Source of the DNA: JANMES01 sp038229715
GTDB taxonomy: Bacteria; Planctomycetota; Phycisphaerae; Tepidisphaerales; Tepidisphaeraceae
DNA: 64,000 nt
Reading direction: 5' to 3'
Assembly: GCA_038229715.1 (NCBI GenBank)
Contig: JBBROD010000001.1
Coordinates: 1 to 64,000, forward strand
The translations under genes and the position numbers were made by a program. Below the pieces are notes generated by a model that was not told the origin of the DNA, did no database searches, and worked only from the letters and a program-made list of their open reading frames with translations. Below, one piece after another: positions 8,094 through 16,589 of this stretch (position 1 is its first letter; each line of letters begins with the position of its first letter).

Positions 8094-9089
8094 ATGTTTA
8101 TCGATGAAGCCAAAATCTACGTCAAAGCCGGCGACGGCGGGGCGGGGTGCGTCTCGTTTCGTCGCGAGAAATTCGCCCCCAAAGGCGGCCCCGACGGCGG
8201 CGACGGAGGCAGCGGCGGGTCGGTGATTTTTGTCGCGGATGAAAACAAAAACACACTGCTCGATTTCGCCGGTCGACACCACTGGATCGCAGAGCGCGGC
8301 ATGCACGGCATGGGCGCGAAAATGTTCGGCAAGTCGGGTGAAGACCTCGTCATCCAAGTCCCCGTCGGCACGCTGGTGTTCGACGACGACACCAAGATGC
8401 TCATCGCCGATCTGGACAAGGAAGAAAAAAGAATCGTCATCGCCCAAGGCGGCAAGGGCGGACTCGGCAACGTTCACTTCAAATCCTCTACCAACCAAGC
8501 CCCGCGCTACGCCCAAAGCGGCACGGAAGGCGCGACCCGCAACCTCAAGCTCGAACTCAAGCTGATCGCCGATGTCGGCCTGGTCGGCATGCCCAACGCC
8601 GGCAAGAGCACGCTGCTTCGCACCGTCAGCCACGCACGGCCGAAGGTGGCGGACTATCCGTTTACCACGCTCGAGCCGCAACTCGGTATCGCGGATTTGA
8701 TCGGCGACCGCCGAATGGTCATCGCCGATATCCCGGGCTTGATTGAAGGCGCACAGCACGGCGCTGGCCTCGGCCATTCGTTTCTCAGGCACATCGAGCG
8801 GACAAAAATCATCGTCCACCTGCTCGATCTCTACCCGCCCGACGGCTCGAACCCGGCCGACAACTATCACACCATCCGCAAGGAAATCGAATCCTTCAGC
8901 GACGTGCTAGCGAAGAAGGACGAAATCATCGCCGCGAATAAGCTGGATCTGGCGATCGACGATGAAGCCATCGACAAGCTGCGGGCCGACCTTCCCGGCA
9001 AGGAAATCTTCGCGATCTCCGGCGTCAGTAAGCATGGCATCGAAAAAATGCTGGACGTCGTCTGGCGGCATTTGCACGTCGATGAATAG
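8094..9089 (+). CDS. obgE: GTPase ObgE/CgtA
   Basis: Obg is an essential GTPase for 50S assembly and stress control. The 331-residue protein has the glycine-rich Obg domain (FIDEAKIYVKAGDGGAGCVSF at the start, GKGGLGNVHFKSSTNQAPR) and a G domain with GMPNAGKSTLLRTVS, DYPFTTLEPQLG, DIPGLIEGA and the NKLD base-recognition motif. It lacks the C-terminal OCT domain, which many Obg proteins do not have. It follows rpmA, as usual. Part of its leader is the palindromic repeat at 7978-8093. Confidence 0.96.
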   Translation: MFIDEAKIYVKAGDGGAGCVSFRREKFAPKGGPDGGDGGSGGSVIFVADENKNTLLDFAGRHHWIAERGMHGMGAKMFGKSGEDLVIQVPVGTLVFDDDTKMLIADLDKEEKRIVIAQGGKGGLGNVHFKSSTNQAPRYAQSGTEGATRNLKLELKLIADVGLVGMPNAGKSTLLRTVSHARPKVADYPFTTLEPQLGIADLIGDRRMVIADIPGLIEGAQHGAGLGHSFLRHIERTKIIVHLLDLYPPDGSNPADNYHTIRKEIESFSDVLAKKDEIIAANKLDLAIDDEAIDKLRADLPGKEIFAISGVSKHGIEKMLDVVWRHLHVDE

Positions 9090-9092
9090 ACT

Positions 9093-9208
9093 GAACGCCA
9101 AGACGGCAAGAGCACCAAGATCAAACGCCAAGTTCCATACGGCGCACTCTTGTGTATTTCGTGACCCAATGCTTTCTCTTGGCGTTTTCCCTTGGCGGCT
9201 TGGCGTTC
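9093..9208. repeat. word-type palindrome, 'CGCCAAG' family
   Basis: GAACGCCAAGACGGCAAGAG and AAACGCCAAG on the left are answered by CTCTTGGCG, CCCTTGGCGG and CTTGGCGTTC on the right. It lies between obgE and the DUF1802 gene. Confidence 0.65.
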
Positions 9209-9236
9209 ACTTCCTTCCCGCTAGAATTGCGAACCC

Positions 9237-9791
9237 ATGCAATCACTTCAAGTCGGCCTAAAAGAATGGGACATCGTCTGCCGCGCCCTCGGCAGTGGCC
9301 GGCAGATGATCCTTCTCCGCAAAGGTGGCATCAGCGAATCGATCGGCGGGTTTGAGATCGATCACCGCAGCTTTCTGCTGTTCCCAACGTTTCTGCACCA
9401 AAACGTCGCGATGCTTAAACCGCAGGAACAGGCGGCGCTCGTCATGCGCTCGGAAGAGCCGGAGCAGATTCAGTTGGCGTATGCGGGGCAGATTGTCGAC
9501 ATCGTGCAGGTGCGGTCACGGGAGAAGATGGATCGACTGGAAGCCGAGCACATCTGGATCCCGCCGCTGATTGATATGCGGTTTAACTACAAGCCGAAGA
9601 ATCCGCTGTATCTGCTGACCGTGCGGGCGTACAAGCTGGATGCGCCGGTGACGATCCGAAACACGCCCGAATACGCAGGATGCAAGAGCTGGGTGCCGCT
9701 GGAGAAGCCGGTCGAATTTTCCGCGTCACCGGCGATCGACGACGCAACGTTTGAAGCTCGACGGGGTAAGATATTGGGGATATTGGGATGA
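9237..9791 (+). CDS. DUF1802 family protein
   Basis: The 184-residue protein begins with the DUF1802 signature (LKEWDIVCRALGSGRQMILLRKGGI), then a patch of basic and aromatic residues (HRSFLLFPTFLHQN). Function is unknown for the family. The gene stands alone between obgE and the GxxExxY locus, and its end lies three bases before an inverted-repeat arm (9794), so the repeat element abuts the gene. Confidence 0.8.
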   Translation: MQSLQVGLKEWDIVCRALGSGRQMILLRKGGISESIGGFEIDHRSFLLFPTFLHQNVAMLKPQEQAALVMRSEEPEQIQLAYAGQIVDIVQVRSREKMDRLEAEHIWIPPLIDMRFNYKPKNPLYLLTVRAYKLDAPVTIRNTPEYAGCKSWVPLEKPVEFSASPAIDDATFEARRGKILGILG

Positions 9792-9793
9792 TA

Positions 9794-10260
9794 GTCCACG
9801 AATAACACGAATCTTCACGAATGAAGAGAGGGAATTATGGCCGGCGACCTGCTCTACAAAGAAGAAGTGTATGCCATCATGGGTGCTGCATTTGAAGTGT
9901 ACAATGAGTTGGGAAACGGTTTTTTGGAAGTGGTTTATCAGGAAGCGCTCGGGATTGAACTGCTGACCCGAAAAATCCCGTTCGTTGCTCAATCACCCTT
10001 GTAAATCAAATACAAAGATCGAATTCTCGTTCAGAGCTATTGTGCCGATTTTGTGTGCTACGATCGTATCGTGATTGAACTCAAGGCGCTCAGCAAAATG
10101 ACTGGCCGTGAAGACGCACAAGTGATGAACTATCTCAAAGCAACAAACATTCGCGTGGGCTTACTTCTCAATTTCGGCGCGTCCAATCAACTCGACTGGA
10201 AGCGCCTCGTCTGGTGAGTTTGCTTGATTGGATTCGTGTAGATTCGTGTTATTCGTGGAC
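9794..10260. mobile_element. inverted-repeat element enclosing a GxxExxY gene
   Basis: The left arm (9794-9822, GTCCACGAATAACACGAAT then CTTCACGAAT) and the right arm (10232-10260) are inverted repeats of 29 bp with one mismatch; the outer 19 bp are perfect. The interior is almost entirely the GxxExxY reading frame. The same arm sequence recurs, 30 bp and perfect, at 32497-32526 / 32696-32725 without the gene. I read this as a gene-bearing form of a hairpin element. Confidence 0.6.
9837..10217 (+). pseudogene. GxxExxY protein (PD-(D/E)XK nuclease fold), in-frame stop
   Basis: Reading from ATG 9837 gives 55 codons up to a TAA at 10002-10004, and the same frame continues for 71 more codons to TGA 10215-10217. 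Both halves match one GxxExxY protein: GFLEVVYQEAL gives the name motif, and CADFVCYDRIVIELKAL is the D...ExK nuclease core, followed by EDAQVMNYLKATNIRVGLLLNF. The stop falls where the family usually has a residue in a PL-x-VxY segment, so a CAA-to-TAA change is the simplest explanation. Unless the stop is read through, the gene is dead. A ribosome-binding site (GAGAGGGAATT) is present. Confidence 0.8.
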
Positions 10261-10271
10261 AAAAGGTCTTT

Positions 10272-11219
10272 ATGCAATACCGGCGACTCGGCGATGCGGG
10301 AATCAAAATATCAGAGATCGGTCTCGGCGGTTGGCTGACGTTTGGTAACGCCATCGAAAAACAGCAGGCCAAGGCGGTGTTCGATAAGGCGTTTGACGTG
10401 GGGATTAATTTCTACGACTCCGCCAACGCCTACGCCGGTGGCAAGTGCGAGGAATCATGGGGCGAGCTACTCAAGAACCACCGCCGGGCGAGTTACGTGC
10501 TGGCGACGAAAGTGTTTTTCCCGATGGGGCCGGGCGCGAACGATCGCGGGCTGTCGCGCAAGCACATCATGGAGCAATGCCACGAAAGTCTCCGCCGGCT
10601 GAAGGTGGATTATATCGATCTCTACCAGTGTCATCGTTTTGACATCGACACGCCGCTGGAAGAAACCGTGCGGGCGATGGACGATCTGATCCATCAGGGC
10701 AAGATTTTGTACTGGGGTTTTTCGATGTGGACTCCGGAGCAGATTGAGGATTGCCTCAAGCTGTGTGGCGATCGCTACTACAAGCCGCGCGGCAGCCAGC
10801 CACAGTACAACGCGATCGAGCGGTCGCCGGAAGCGAAGGTATTTCCGCTGTGCAAACAGGCGGGGATCGGGCAGGTCGTCTTCTCGCCGCTGGCGCAGGG
10901 CGTGCTGAGCGGCAAGTACAAGCCCGGCCAATCGTTGCCGAAAGACAGCCGCGCCAGCGACGACCGCCAGAACCATTTCATCAAGAACATGGTCGGCGAT
11001 CAGGAGTTGCTCAGTCGCGTGCAGAACCTGAAGGCCGTCGCTGATCAGCAGGGGTGTACGATGGTGCAACTGGCGCTGGCGTGGATTTTACGGCGCAGCG
11101 AAGTATCGAGTTGCATCATCGGCGCGACCAAGCCGCAGCAAGTGGAAGAAAACGCTGTCGCCAGCGGGATTAAACTGACGGATGCGGTGATCGCCCGGAT
11201 CGAGGAGATTCTGGCGTAA
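10272..11219 (+). CDS. aldo/keto reductase
   Basis: This 315-residue NADP(H)-dependent oxidoreductase has the AKR TIM-barrel signatures. YRRLGDAGIKISEIGLGGW opens the barrel, NFYDSANAYAGG holds the catalytic Asp and Tyr, LATKVFF the catalytic Lys, and YQCHRFD the His of the tetrad. PLAQGVLSGKY and the C-terminal IIGATKPQQVEENA are cofactor-binding. Overall it resembles the potassium-channel beta-subunit or YghZ type. The start follows the end of the inverted-repeat element by 11 bases. Substrate unknown. Confidence 0.9.
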   Translation: MQYRRLGDAGIKISEIGLGGWLTFGNAIEKQQAKAVFDKAFDVGINFYDSANAYAGGKCEESWGELLKNHRRASYVLATKVFFPMGPGANDRGLSRKHIMEQCHESLRRLKVDYIDLYQCHRFDIDTPLEETVRAMDDLIHQGKILYWGFSMWTPEQIEDCLKLCGDRYYKPRGSQPQYNAIERSPEAKVFPLCKQAGIGQVVFSPLAQGVLSGKYKPGQSLPKDSRASDDRQNHFIKNMVGDQELLSRVQNLKAVADQQGCTMVQLALAWILRRSEVSSCIIGATKPQQVEENAVASGIKLTDAVIARIEEILA

Positions 11220-11232
11220 GGCCGGAGACGAT

Positions 11233-11634
11233 TTAATCCAGCGACATCACGTAAATCAGCGCGTCCTGATCTTTCAGCAGCGACGGGATCGTCGCCATGT
11301 GGTGGAATCCCAGTTCGGTCAGCAGCGCTCGGCCGTTGACTTGATCTTTTTGATTGACGTTCATCCATACGCGTCGGACGGGGATTTTCTTCGAGCGGAA
11401 AAACAAGCGGATTTGTTCCAGCGTCGCTTCGAGCAGCCGCTGGCCGTGGCCGGCCCGGCGGTGGGACGCGGCGATCTGCAGTTCAAGCAACTGCACCACG
11501 CCGGTGCTGCCGTCGCCGGCGATGTGCCACTTGCAATGGCCTATCGGCTTGGACGCCTCGCTAAGGCGGACCGTCTGTATAAATCCGTCGATCGGGCCGG
11601 CGGGTAACGCGGGTTCGTAAGTGAATTCTGGCAT
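11233..11634 (-). CDS. GNAT-family N-acetyltransferase
   Basis: The 133-residue protein is a minimal GNAT domain. LLELQIAASHRRAGHGQRLLEATLEQI carries the acetyl-CoA loop (RRAGHG), and VNQKDQVNGRALLTELGFHHM is the terminal beta-hairpin region. It converges with the aldo/keto reductase and lies eight bases downstream, in transcription order, of a lipoprotein gene at 11643-12326, so they may be cotranscribed. Substrate unknown. Confidence 0.75.
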   Translation of the reverse strand: MPEFTYEPALPAGPIDGFIQTVRLSEASKPIGHCKWHIAGDGSTGVVQLLELQIAASHRRAGHGQRLLEATLEQIRLFFRSKKIPVRRVWMNVNQKDQVNGRALLTELGFHHMATIPSLLKDQDALIYVMSLD

Positions 11635-11642
11635 GGCTTGTG

Positions 11643-12326
11643 TTACGGCTCGGCGTGACGGGCGGGGGGCGTTTCTACGTCCAACTGCGTGAGCTTGGGG
11701 TGATCCAAATCCTGCCCGAGTTGGGCCAGCAGTTCCTTCACGCGACGCGTGTTCAGGTCAGCCGAGAAGTTGCCGGTAACCTGCGCGTTGCCTACCGGAT
11801 CGCTCATGCTGCCGCGGGCGGTTTTGAGTTTCAGTGTGGTGTTGGAGATGCGGAAGTCGGCTGAGTCGTCGCCGGCGTAGATTTTGACGAACCCCGCCCC
11901 GCCGTAGTGCATCATGTCGGTTTGTTTGCCGGTTGAATCGCCCCACACGTACCAGTTGACGGCTGCGTTGGTGGACGACGGGTGATCGCCGCGATCGCCG
12001 ATCATCGGCGTCCACAGCACGTGGATGTGCACCATGTGCTTGAGCGGCCGAACGGGCATCGACTGCAGCGGCTTGCCGGGCGTGGGCAGTTGGGCGTCGT
12101 CCATCGGGTCGTCGAGCAGGACGATGTCGAAGTCGCCGTCTTCCCCGCGGGTGGCGTAGACTTGGGTGAAGCTTTGCTTGAAGGTTAGTTTACGCTCGGG
12201 GGATGCAACAATGAGCGTGGGACGAGAGCTGCAACCGGTGATGAGGATCAGTGCGAGAGCCAATACGCTACCCGCTGAAGCGGGCAGACCGGCGGATTTT
12301 TGCGATTCTAATTTTAGTTCTGACAC
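11643..12326 (-). CDS. lipoprotein of unknown function
   Basis: A hydrophobic stretch ends in the lipobox LILITGC, so the mature protein should be lipid-anchored. No known domain was recognised; LDVETPPARH at the end and KTARGSMSDPVGNAQVTGNFSADL in the middle suggest a beta-rich fold. I prefer the GTG at 12326 (GAGGG four bases upstream). The longer frame from ATG 12380 starts inside a palindromic repeat, which would encode its first ten residues (MSICAPSVAK), so it is unlikely. The gene is next to the GNAT gene on the same strand. Confidence 0.6.
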   Translation of the reverse strand: MSELKLESQKSAGLPASAGSVLALALILITGCSSRPTLIVASPERKLTFKQSFTQVYATRGEDGDFDIVLLDDPMDDAQLPTPGKPLQSMPVRPLKHMVHIHVLWTPMIGDRGDHPSSTNAAVNWYVWGDSTGKQTDMMHYGGAGFVKIYAGDDSADFRISNTTLKLKTARGSMSDPVGNAQVTGNFSADLNTRRVKELLAQLGQDLDHPKLTQLDVETPPARHAEP

Positions 12327-12350
12327 GAACCCTCGCTTAAGCAGCACTAT

Positions 12351-12440
12351 TTTTGCCACAGATGGGGCACAAATAGACACAGATAAGACGCGATCAAATT
12401 GAATTCATCTGTGTTTATCTGTGCCCCATCTGTGGCAAAA
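12351..12440. repeat. word-type palindrome, 'CACAGATGGGGCACA' family
   Basis: A perfect 21-bp outer stem (TTTTGCCACAGATGGGGCAC A / complement, 12351-12371 and 12420-12440) continues inward imperfectly (ATAGACACAGAT / ATCTGTGTTTAT). It lies between the amidohydrolase stop (12444) and the lipoprotein start. Confidence 0.8.
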
Positions 12441-12443
12441 TTC

Positions 12444-13325
12444 CTATCTCGTTGCGCTATCCAAGCCCAGAAGTGACAGCGTATCGCGCTCGACGATGCC
12501 CCGCAGCGCTTCGCGCGGGATCAGCGGCAGGTTTGTGCCCTGCGCCATCTGGTTGATGCTGTAGAGCGCCTCGATGCAGTCCGCGGCGTTGGTGTAGGGG
12601 AAATCGCTGCCGAACAGCAGCTTGTCGATCACCTGGTACTGATGCACCGCGACGAGCGCATTGTACGCCTGCCACGGCCGGCTGAGCATGCCGCTCACGT
12701 CGGCGTATACATGCTGGTGCTTACCGAGCAGGGTGATGGTTTCTTCGATGAACGGATGGCCGAGCTGCGCGATCACGATCCGCAGTTTGGGGAACGTGCG
12801 CGCGACTTCGTCGAGCAGGTACGGCCGGCTGTATTCCAGCTTGCTCTGTTCCGCGAACGGGCCGCTCGGGTGGATCAGCACCGGCATGCCGAGTTCTTCC
12901 GCCATCTCGAAGACCGCCATCGCCCGGCTGTCGGTCGGATGAAAATCCTGATTCGCCGGCGAAAGAGTCACGCCGTGCAGGTGAAGGTCGTTCTTGGCTA
13001 GTTTCAATTCTTTGGCGGCGTCGCGTTCGGTCGGGTCGATTCCGGCAAAGCCGATCAGCTTCTGCGGGTACCGCTGAACGTAGTCGGCCACGAACTGGTT
13101 GGGGATTTCCGCCCGGAGGTAGCGGCTCTTAAAGCCCAGCACGATCGATTTATCGACCGGCCCGCTGTGCGCCCAGTGGTGCTCGGGATCGGCAGCGGGA
13201 ACGGTGCGCCATTGCCCTTTGCCGACGCTCAGCCGAGGCCGGTTACCGCGCGGCAACTCGCCCAAGTCCATCTGACCTAACTGGTCAGGACTCTGCCAGA
13301 CGTGTGTGTGACAATCTACGATCAT
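12444..13325 (-). CDS. amidohydrolase family protein
   Basis: The protein has the amidohydrolase-2 pattern: MIVDCHTHVW supplies the H-x-H metal ligands at the start, PVLIHPSGPF an inner-strand His, IVIAQLGHPFIEE another His, and KLLFGSDFPYTN the catalytic Asp. Such enzymes are metal-dependent decarboxylases or hydrolases of the ACMSD/TIM group. I start it at the ATG 13325 (293 residues, GGAG upstream) because the fold starts there; an ATG at 13379 adds 18 residues. Substrate unknown. Confidence 0.85.
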   Translation of the reverse strand: MIVDCHTHVWQSPDQLGQMDLGELPRGNRPRLSVGKGQWRTVPAADPEHHWAHSGPVDKSIVLGFKSRYLRAEIPNQFVADYVQRYPQKLIGFAGIDPTERDAAKELKLAKNDLHLHGVTLSPANQDFHPTDSRAMAVFEMAEELGMPVLIHPSGPFAEQSKLEYSRPYLLDEVARTFPKLRIVIAQLGHPFIEETITLLGKHQHVYADVSGMLSRPWQAYNALVAVHQYQVIDKLLFGSDFPYTNAADCIEALYSINQMAQGTNLPLIPREALRGIVERDTLSLLGLDSATR

Positions 13326-13519
13326 TCGTGCAACTCCGTCGCTCGCGGCGATGGGGAAGAGTCTAAGGAAATCCCGCAAACCGTCCAGTCATTCCTACGC
13401 TCTTGGGGCATCGCACCGTTCAATCGTACTTATCGGACGTTGCGGGGGAAAGACTTCAAAAAATCGTAAGTCTTTGCAGGGGTTGAAGTAAGAGTGGTTG
13501 ATGAAGGTGGGTGCGTTCC

Positions 13520-13545
13520 GGGCTTGCCACTTAAGTGGCAAGCCC
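13520..13545. repeat. perfect 26-bp palindrome downstream of prfB
   Basis: GGGCTTGCCACTT AAGTGGCAAGCCC is a perfect palindrome nine bases past the prfB stop. It lacks a T-run, so it may act as an RNA-end stabiliser or be a short interspersed repeat. Confidence 0.55.
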
Positions 13546-13553
13546 AGCGGGGT

Positions 13554-14673
13554 TTAATTCTTCTTTGAAGCCTTTCGACGTCGCAGTTCTGCGTCGATGA
13601 ACATGTCCAACTCCCCGCGATCGAGCACGTTTTCGACATTGCTGGTTTCGACATTGGTTCGGTGATCTTTGACGCGACGATCATCCAAGACGTAGCTGCG
13701 GATTTGGTTGCCCCAGGCGATGGCACCTTTTTCGCCGTAGAGCTTTTTGAGCTCGTCGTCGCGCTTGGCCTGCTCCATCATTTCCAGTCGACCGGTGAGC
13801 AGCGCGAGCGCTAACCGCTTATTTTGCTGCTGGCTGCGCTCGACTGAGCAGGTGACTTGTAGGCCGGTCGGTTTGTGGGTGATACGAACCGCCGACGCGA
13901 CTTTGTTCACGTTCTGCCCGCCGGGGCCGCTGGATCGCACGAAGGCGACGATGTCCAAATCGACTTCGGGGATGACCATGCTTGTCTCTTGTTCTTCAAA
14001 GTCGGGAACCACATCGAGCGAGGCGAAACTCGTCTGGCGTTTGCCCTGTGCGTTGAACGGTGACGGCCGAACCAGCCGATGCACCCCCGCCTCGGCCCGC
14101 ATGTAGCCGTACGCGTATTCGCCTTTAACGAGCAGGGTGACGGATTTGATGCCCGCCTGTTCGCCCCATTGGCGGTCGGTTTCGGATACGTCCCAGCCGC
14201 GCTTCTCGAAGAAGTAGAGATACATGCGGAGCAGCATCTCGGCCCAATCTTGCGCTTCAGTGCCACCCGCACCGGCGTGGATTTGGACGAAGCAGTTTTT
14301 CGCATCGTTCTTGCCGTCGAGCAGGGCCTGCAGCTCAACCTTGTCGCCGCGATGCTCAATTTCCGTCAGCATCTGATCGGCCTCGTCGAGCGACGCCTGA
14401 TCGCCGGCCTCCGTGCCGAGCTCGTAGAGCGCGCGCACGTCATCGATGGCCGACATCATCGACTCGATCGGGTCGACGACCGCCTTGATCAATTTCATCT
14501 CCGCGACGACGCCCTTGGCGGTTTCCTGGTGATCCCAGAAACCTTCCTGGCCCATCTTGGCTTCAAGCTCTTTTTTGCGGGCTAGTTTGTGAGGGAAGTC
14601 AAAGAGAGTCCCGGATGGCGATCATCCGGGCCGAAAGGTCTTCGATCGATTTGGACATTTGCTCGTGGATCAT
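13554..14673 (-). CDS. prfB: peptide chain release factor 2, programmed +1 frameshift
   Basis: RF2 terminates translation at UGA and UAA. The main frame (13554-14600) contains SGPGGQNVNK (the peptidyl-hydrolysing GGQ) and RPSPFNAQGKR (the SPF codon-recognition tripeptide). Upstream, ATG 14673 opens a 24-codon frame ending in ...RDSL at CTT-TGA-C: TGA is at 14601-14599 and the +1 frame continues GAC TTC CCT, giving DFPHKLARKKELEAKM. This is the classic autoregulatory RF2 frameshift, in which low RF2 favours shifting. The joined product is complement(13554..14600, 14602..14673), 372 residues. An ATG at 14658 is an alternative start. A strong internal Shine-Dalgarno is not obvious (CGGGA precedes). 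Confidence 0.93.
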
Positions 14674-14732
14674 TAGTCCATCACCGTAGCACAACAGCAG
14701 GTTGGTATCAAACGACGCCAGTTGGGTGTCTG

Positions 14733-15122
14733 TCAATCGCGTGCTTGGAAGTTTGCCGGTTGTGGCAGCCGCAGGTGGCGATCAGGCTGGCGGTGGCGAG
14801 GAAACTGTCGCGCGGCAGAATGTCGCGGCGGGGTGTCGGATCGAGCCGACAGGGACGGGCGTAACTGCCGGCGAAATTCTTCCGCAGTCGCCCGGCTCTG
14901 ATATCGACGAGGATGCTCGGCCACGCTCGTCAGCGCCAGCGATGGCGTGAGCACGTGCTTCCCGAAGCTTGCGTACGGGTCTTTCGGGTAAAACAGATTG
15001 CCCAGCATCGCAAGCCGCGGATTCACCAACCCAGTCGATAAAACCGCCTTTATCTTCGGCGGATTTTTCAACATCGGCGGGACGTATTTGATTCTCCGCA
15101 GGCGAACCGAAAGGTTTTGCAT
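14733..15122 (-). CDS. hypothetical protein, possibly frameshifted
   Basis: The ATG at 15122 has a good ribosome-binding site (AGAGGA, 5-base spacing) and starts MQNLSVRLRRIKYVPPMLKN. Residues 1-65 read naturally (GLVNPRLAMLGNLFYPKDPY). After about residue 70 the sequence becomes Arg/Gln/His-rich, as out-of-frame GC-rich DNA often does, while a neighbouring frame reads DSFLATASLIATCGCHNRQ. A frameshift in the second half is therefore possible. No family recognised. Confidence 0.4.
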   Translation of the reverse strand: MQNLSVRLRRIKYVPPMLKNPPKIKAVLSTGLVNPRLAMLGNLFYPKDPYASFGKHVLTPSLALTSVAEHPRRYQSRATAEEFRRQLRPSLSARSDTPPRHSAARQFPRHRQPDRHLRLPQPANFQARD

Positions 15123-15280
15123 GGAGTCCTCTAACAATACTTTGTAAAGCGCAAGAATCTCACAGAATTGTCTACGAATGACAGAGCACAAATTTTAACT
15201 TTATATTATCAAGTAAAATCCAAGGTGCGTTTTCGCTCGGCTTTGTCCGGTTGGTCATTCCTGCGTCGTAGTTTAATAGA

Positions 15281-15481
15281 ATGGCCCCGATGACTGACGC
15301 CGAAACCCTCGCCGACTATTCACGCACGCGATCGCCCGAATTCTTGGCGGCGCTCGTGCGGCGGTACGTCGATCTGGTGTCCGCCGACCTACAACGCAGC
15401 CGCTGCCGTGACGCAACTTCACTCGAATGGACTTTAATTCTGTCCCGACGCGGCCGTCAGTCGGCTTCGGGCGGATTGTAG
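15281..15481 (+). pseudogene. ECF sigma factor, N-terminal remnant
   Basis: The first 35 or so residues (TDAETLADYSRTRSPEFLAALVRRYVDLV) match the start of planctomycete ECF-type sigma-70 factors (D-x-E-L-L-x-x-Y...FxxLVxRHxxLVY). After that the similarity stops and the frame ends at 15481, overlapping the end of the convergent coiled-coil gene. The region 2 helix (DxxQ) and region 4 are absent, so this is a truncated remnant. Confidence 0.5.
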
Positions 15482-16108
15482 TTGATCGAGGGCGGACTTG
15501 TGGTCAGGGTCGTTCAGCACCGCCGCGTCGAACTGGAGCTGCAACGCTTTGACACCTTCGCGGGCTGAATCGAGTTCCGCCTTGGCCGCTGAGGCGGCGG
15601 GGTCGGCGGTGACGGCTTTGTCTTCCATGTCGCGCAGGGTCGACTTCTGTTGCAGCTTCTCCGTAGCGGCCTGAACCTGAGCGTCGGACGGTGCGGGCAG
15701 CGTGGTTGGGCCGGTCGTCGGGCGTTGCGCGGCCTGCTCCTGCTTGACGGCTGCATCGGCGGCGCGGGCCTGCTCGGCGGCGAGTCGGTATTCGGTATCC
15801 TCCATCAAGTGCGCCAACAGCGGCTGGCGGGCCTTGTCGAACGCGGCCTGCTTCATAGACAGATCACGCTGGGCGGCGAGCAGATCGGGATTGGCTTTAA
15901 AATTCGCGCGGATTCGCGAGACCGACGTTTCCACCGCTGCCTGGGCACGATCGACCTCGCCCTGAGCGGCCGCGACGGCGGCGCGGCGGGCGTTGTCGCG
16001 TTGCACGGCCTCGTTGTTGACGTTGTTGCGGTCAATGGTGATTTGCCCTTGAGCGACGACCGACATGAAACTCAGTCCCAAAGATGCTGCCAAATACAAA
16101 TGCTTCAT
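15434..16108 (-). CDS. secreted coiled-coil protein
   Basis: The ATG at 16108 is preceded by GGAGG and begins a signal peptide (MKHLYLAASLGLSFMSVVAQG). The mature 200 residues are Ala/Gln/Asp-rich and predicted to be almost all helical (EVDRAQAAVETSVSRIRANF, EQARAADAAVKQEQAAQRP), with a Pro/Thr linker near the middle. It may be a periplasmic structural or spacer protein. An upstream ATG at 16240 would add 44 residues without a signal. No family recognised. Confidence 0.65.
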   Translation of the reverse strand: MKHLYLAASLGLSFMSVVAQGQITIDRNNVNNEAVQRDNARRAAVAAAQGEVDRAQAAVETSVSRIRANFKANPDLLAAQRDLSMKQAAFDKARQPLLAHLMEDTEYRLAAEQARAADAAVKQEQAAQRPTTGPTTLPAPSDAQVQAATEKLQQKSTLRDMEDKAVTADPAASAAKAELDSAREGVKALQLQFDAAVLNDPDHKSALDQLQSARSRLTAASGQN

Positions 16109-16210
16109 GAATCCTCCGTTTGGTCGGATCTTAGGCACTGCGAGAGTGGCGAGGATTGGCGGTTGCTTTTTCTCCAGCAGCGGGCCAACAATTAGTCTAC
16201 CGCAGGCGTT

Positions 16211-16555
16211 ATGGCCAAAATCATTTTCGACCCTCATCATGACGGTCCCGCACTGTCGGGGCTGGACACTTTTACCGGCCAGCCCGGTGCATCATTTTCA
16301 AACATGCCGGAAAGTTTGGTCGATGGAAAAACCGAGGAAGATGCCGAAAAAACCGAGGCGGATGCGCCGCCGGACGCTTCAACTTCGACCGGAGGCGAGG
16401 CGGTTGACGAGATCGCCGAAGCACTGGATGAATCTCGCCAAGCCGAACCCGCCAAGCCCAATTTGCCTCCGCCGGGCGATTTGCATTCGCCCGCCGCATC
16501 AGGGCGAACCGGATACGTGGAACAGATAAACACGGATCGTAACAGCGCCCCTTGA
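16211..16555 (+). CDS. hypothetical acidic low-complexity protein
   Basis: The 114-residue product starts MAKIIFDPHHDGPALSGLDT and is then rich in Glu, Asp, Ala and Pro (DGKTEEDAEKTEADAPPD). It is probably disordered. It is divergent from the coiled-coil gene and directly upstream of the CsbD gene. Only the ordered start and the neighbour spacing argue for a real gene. Confidence 0.4.
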   Translation: MAKIIFDPHHDGPALSGLDTFTGQPGASFSNMPESLVDGKTEEDAEKTEADAPPDASTSTGGEAVDEIAEALDESRQAEPAKPNLPPPGDLHSPAASGRTGYVEQINTDRNSAP

Positions 16556-16589
16556 GGCTAATCTTTAGTGAACCTTAACAAGGAGCATC

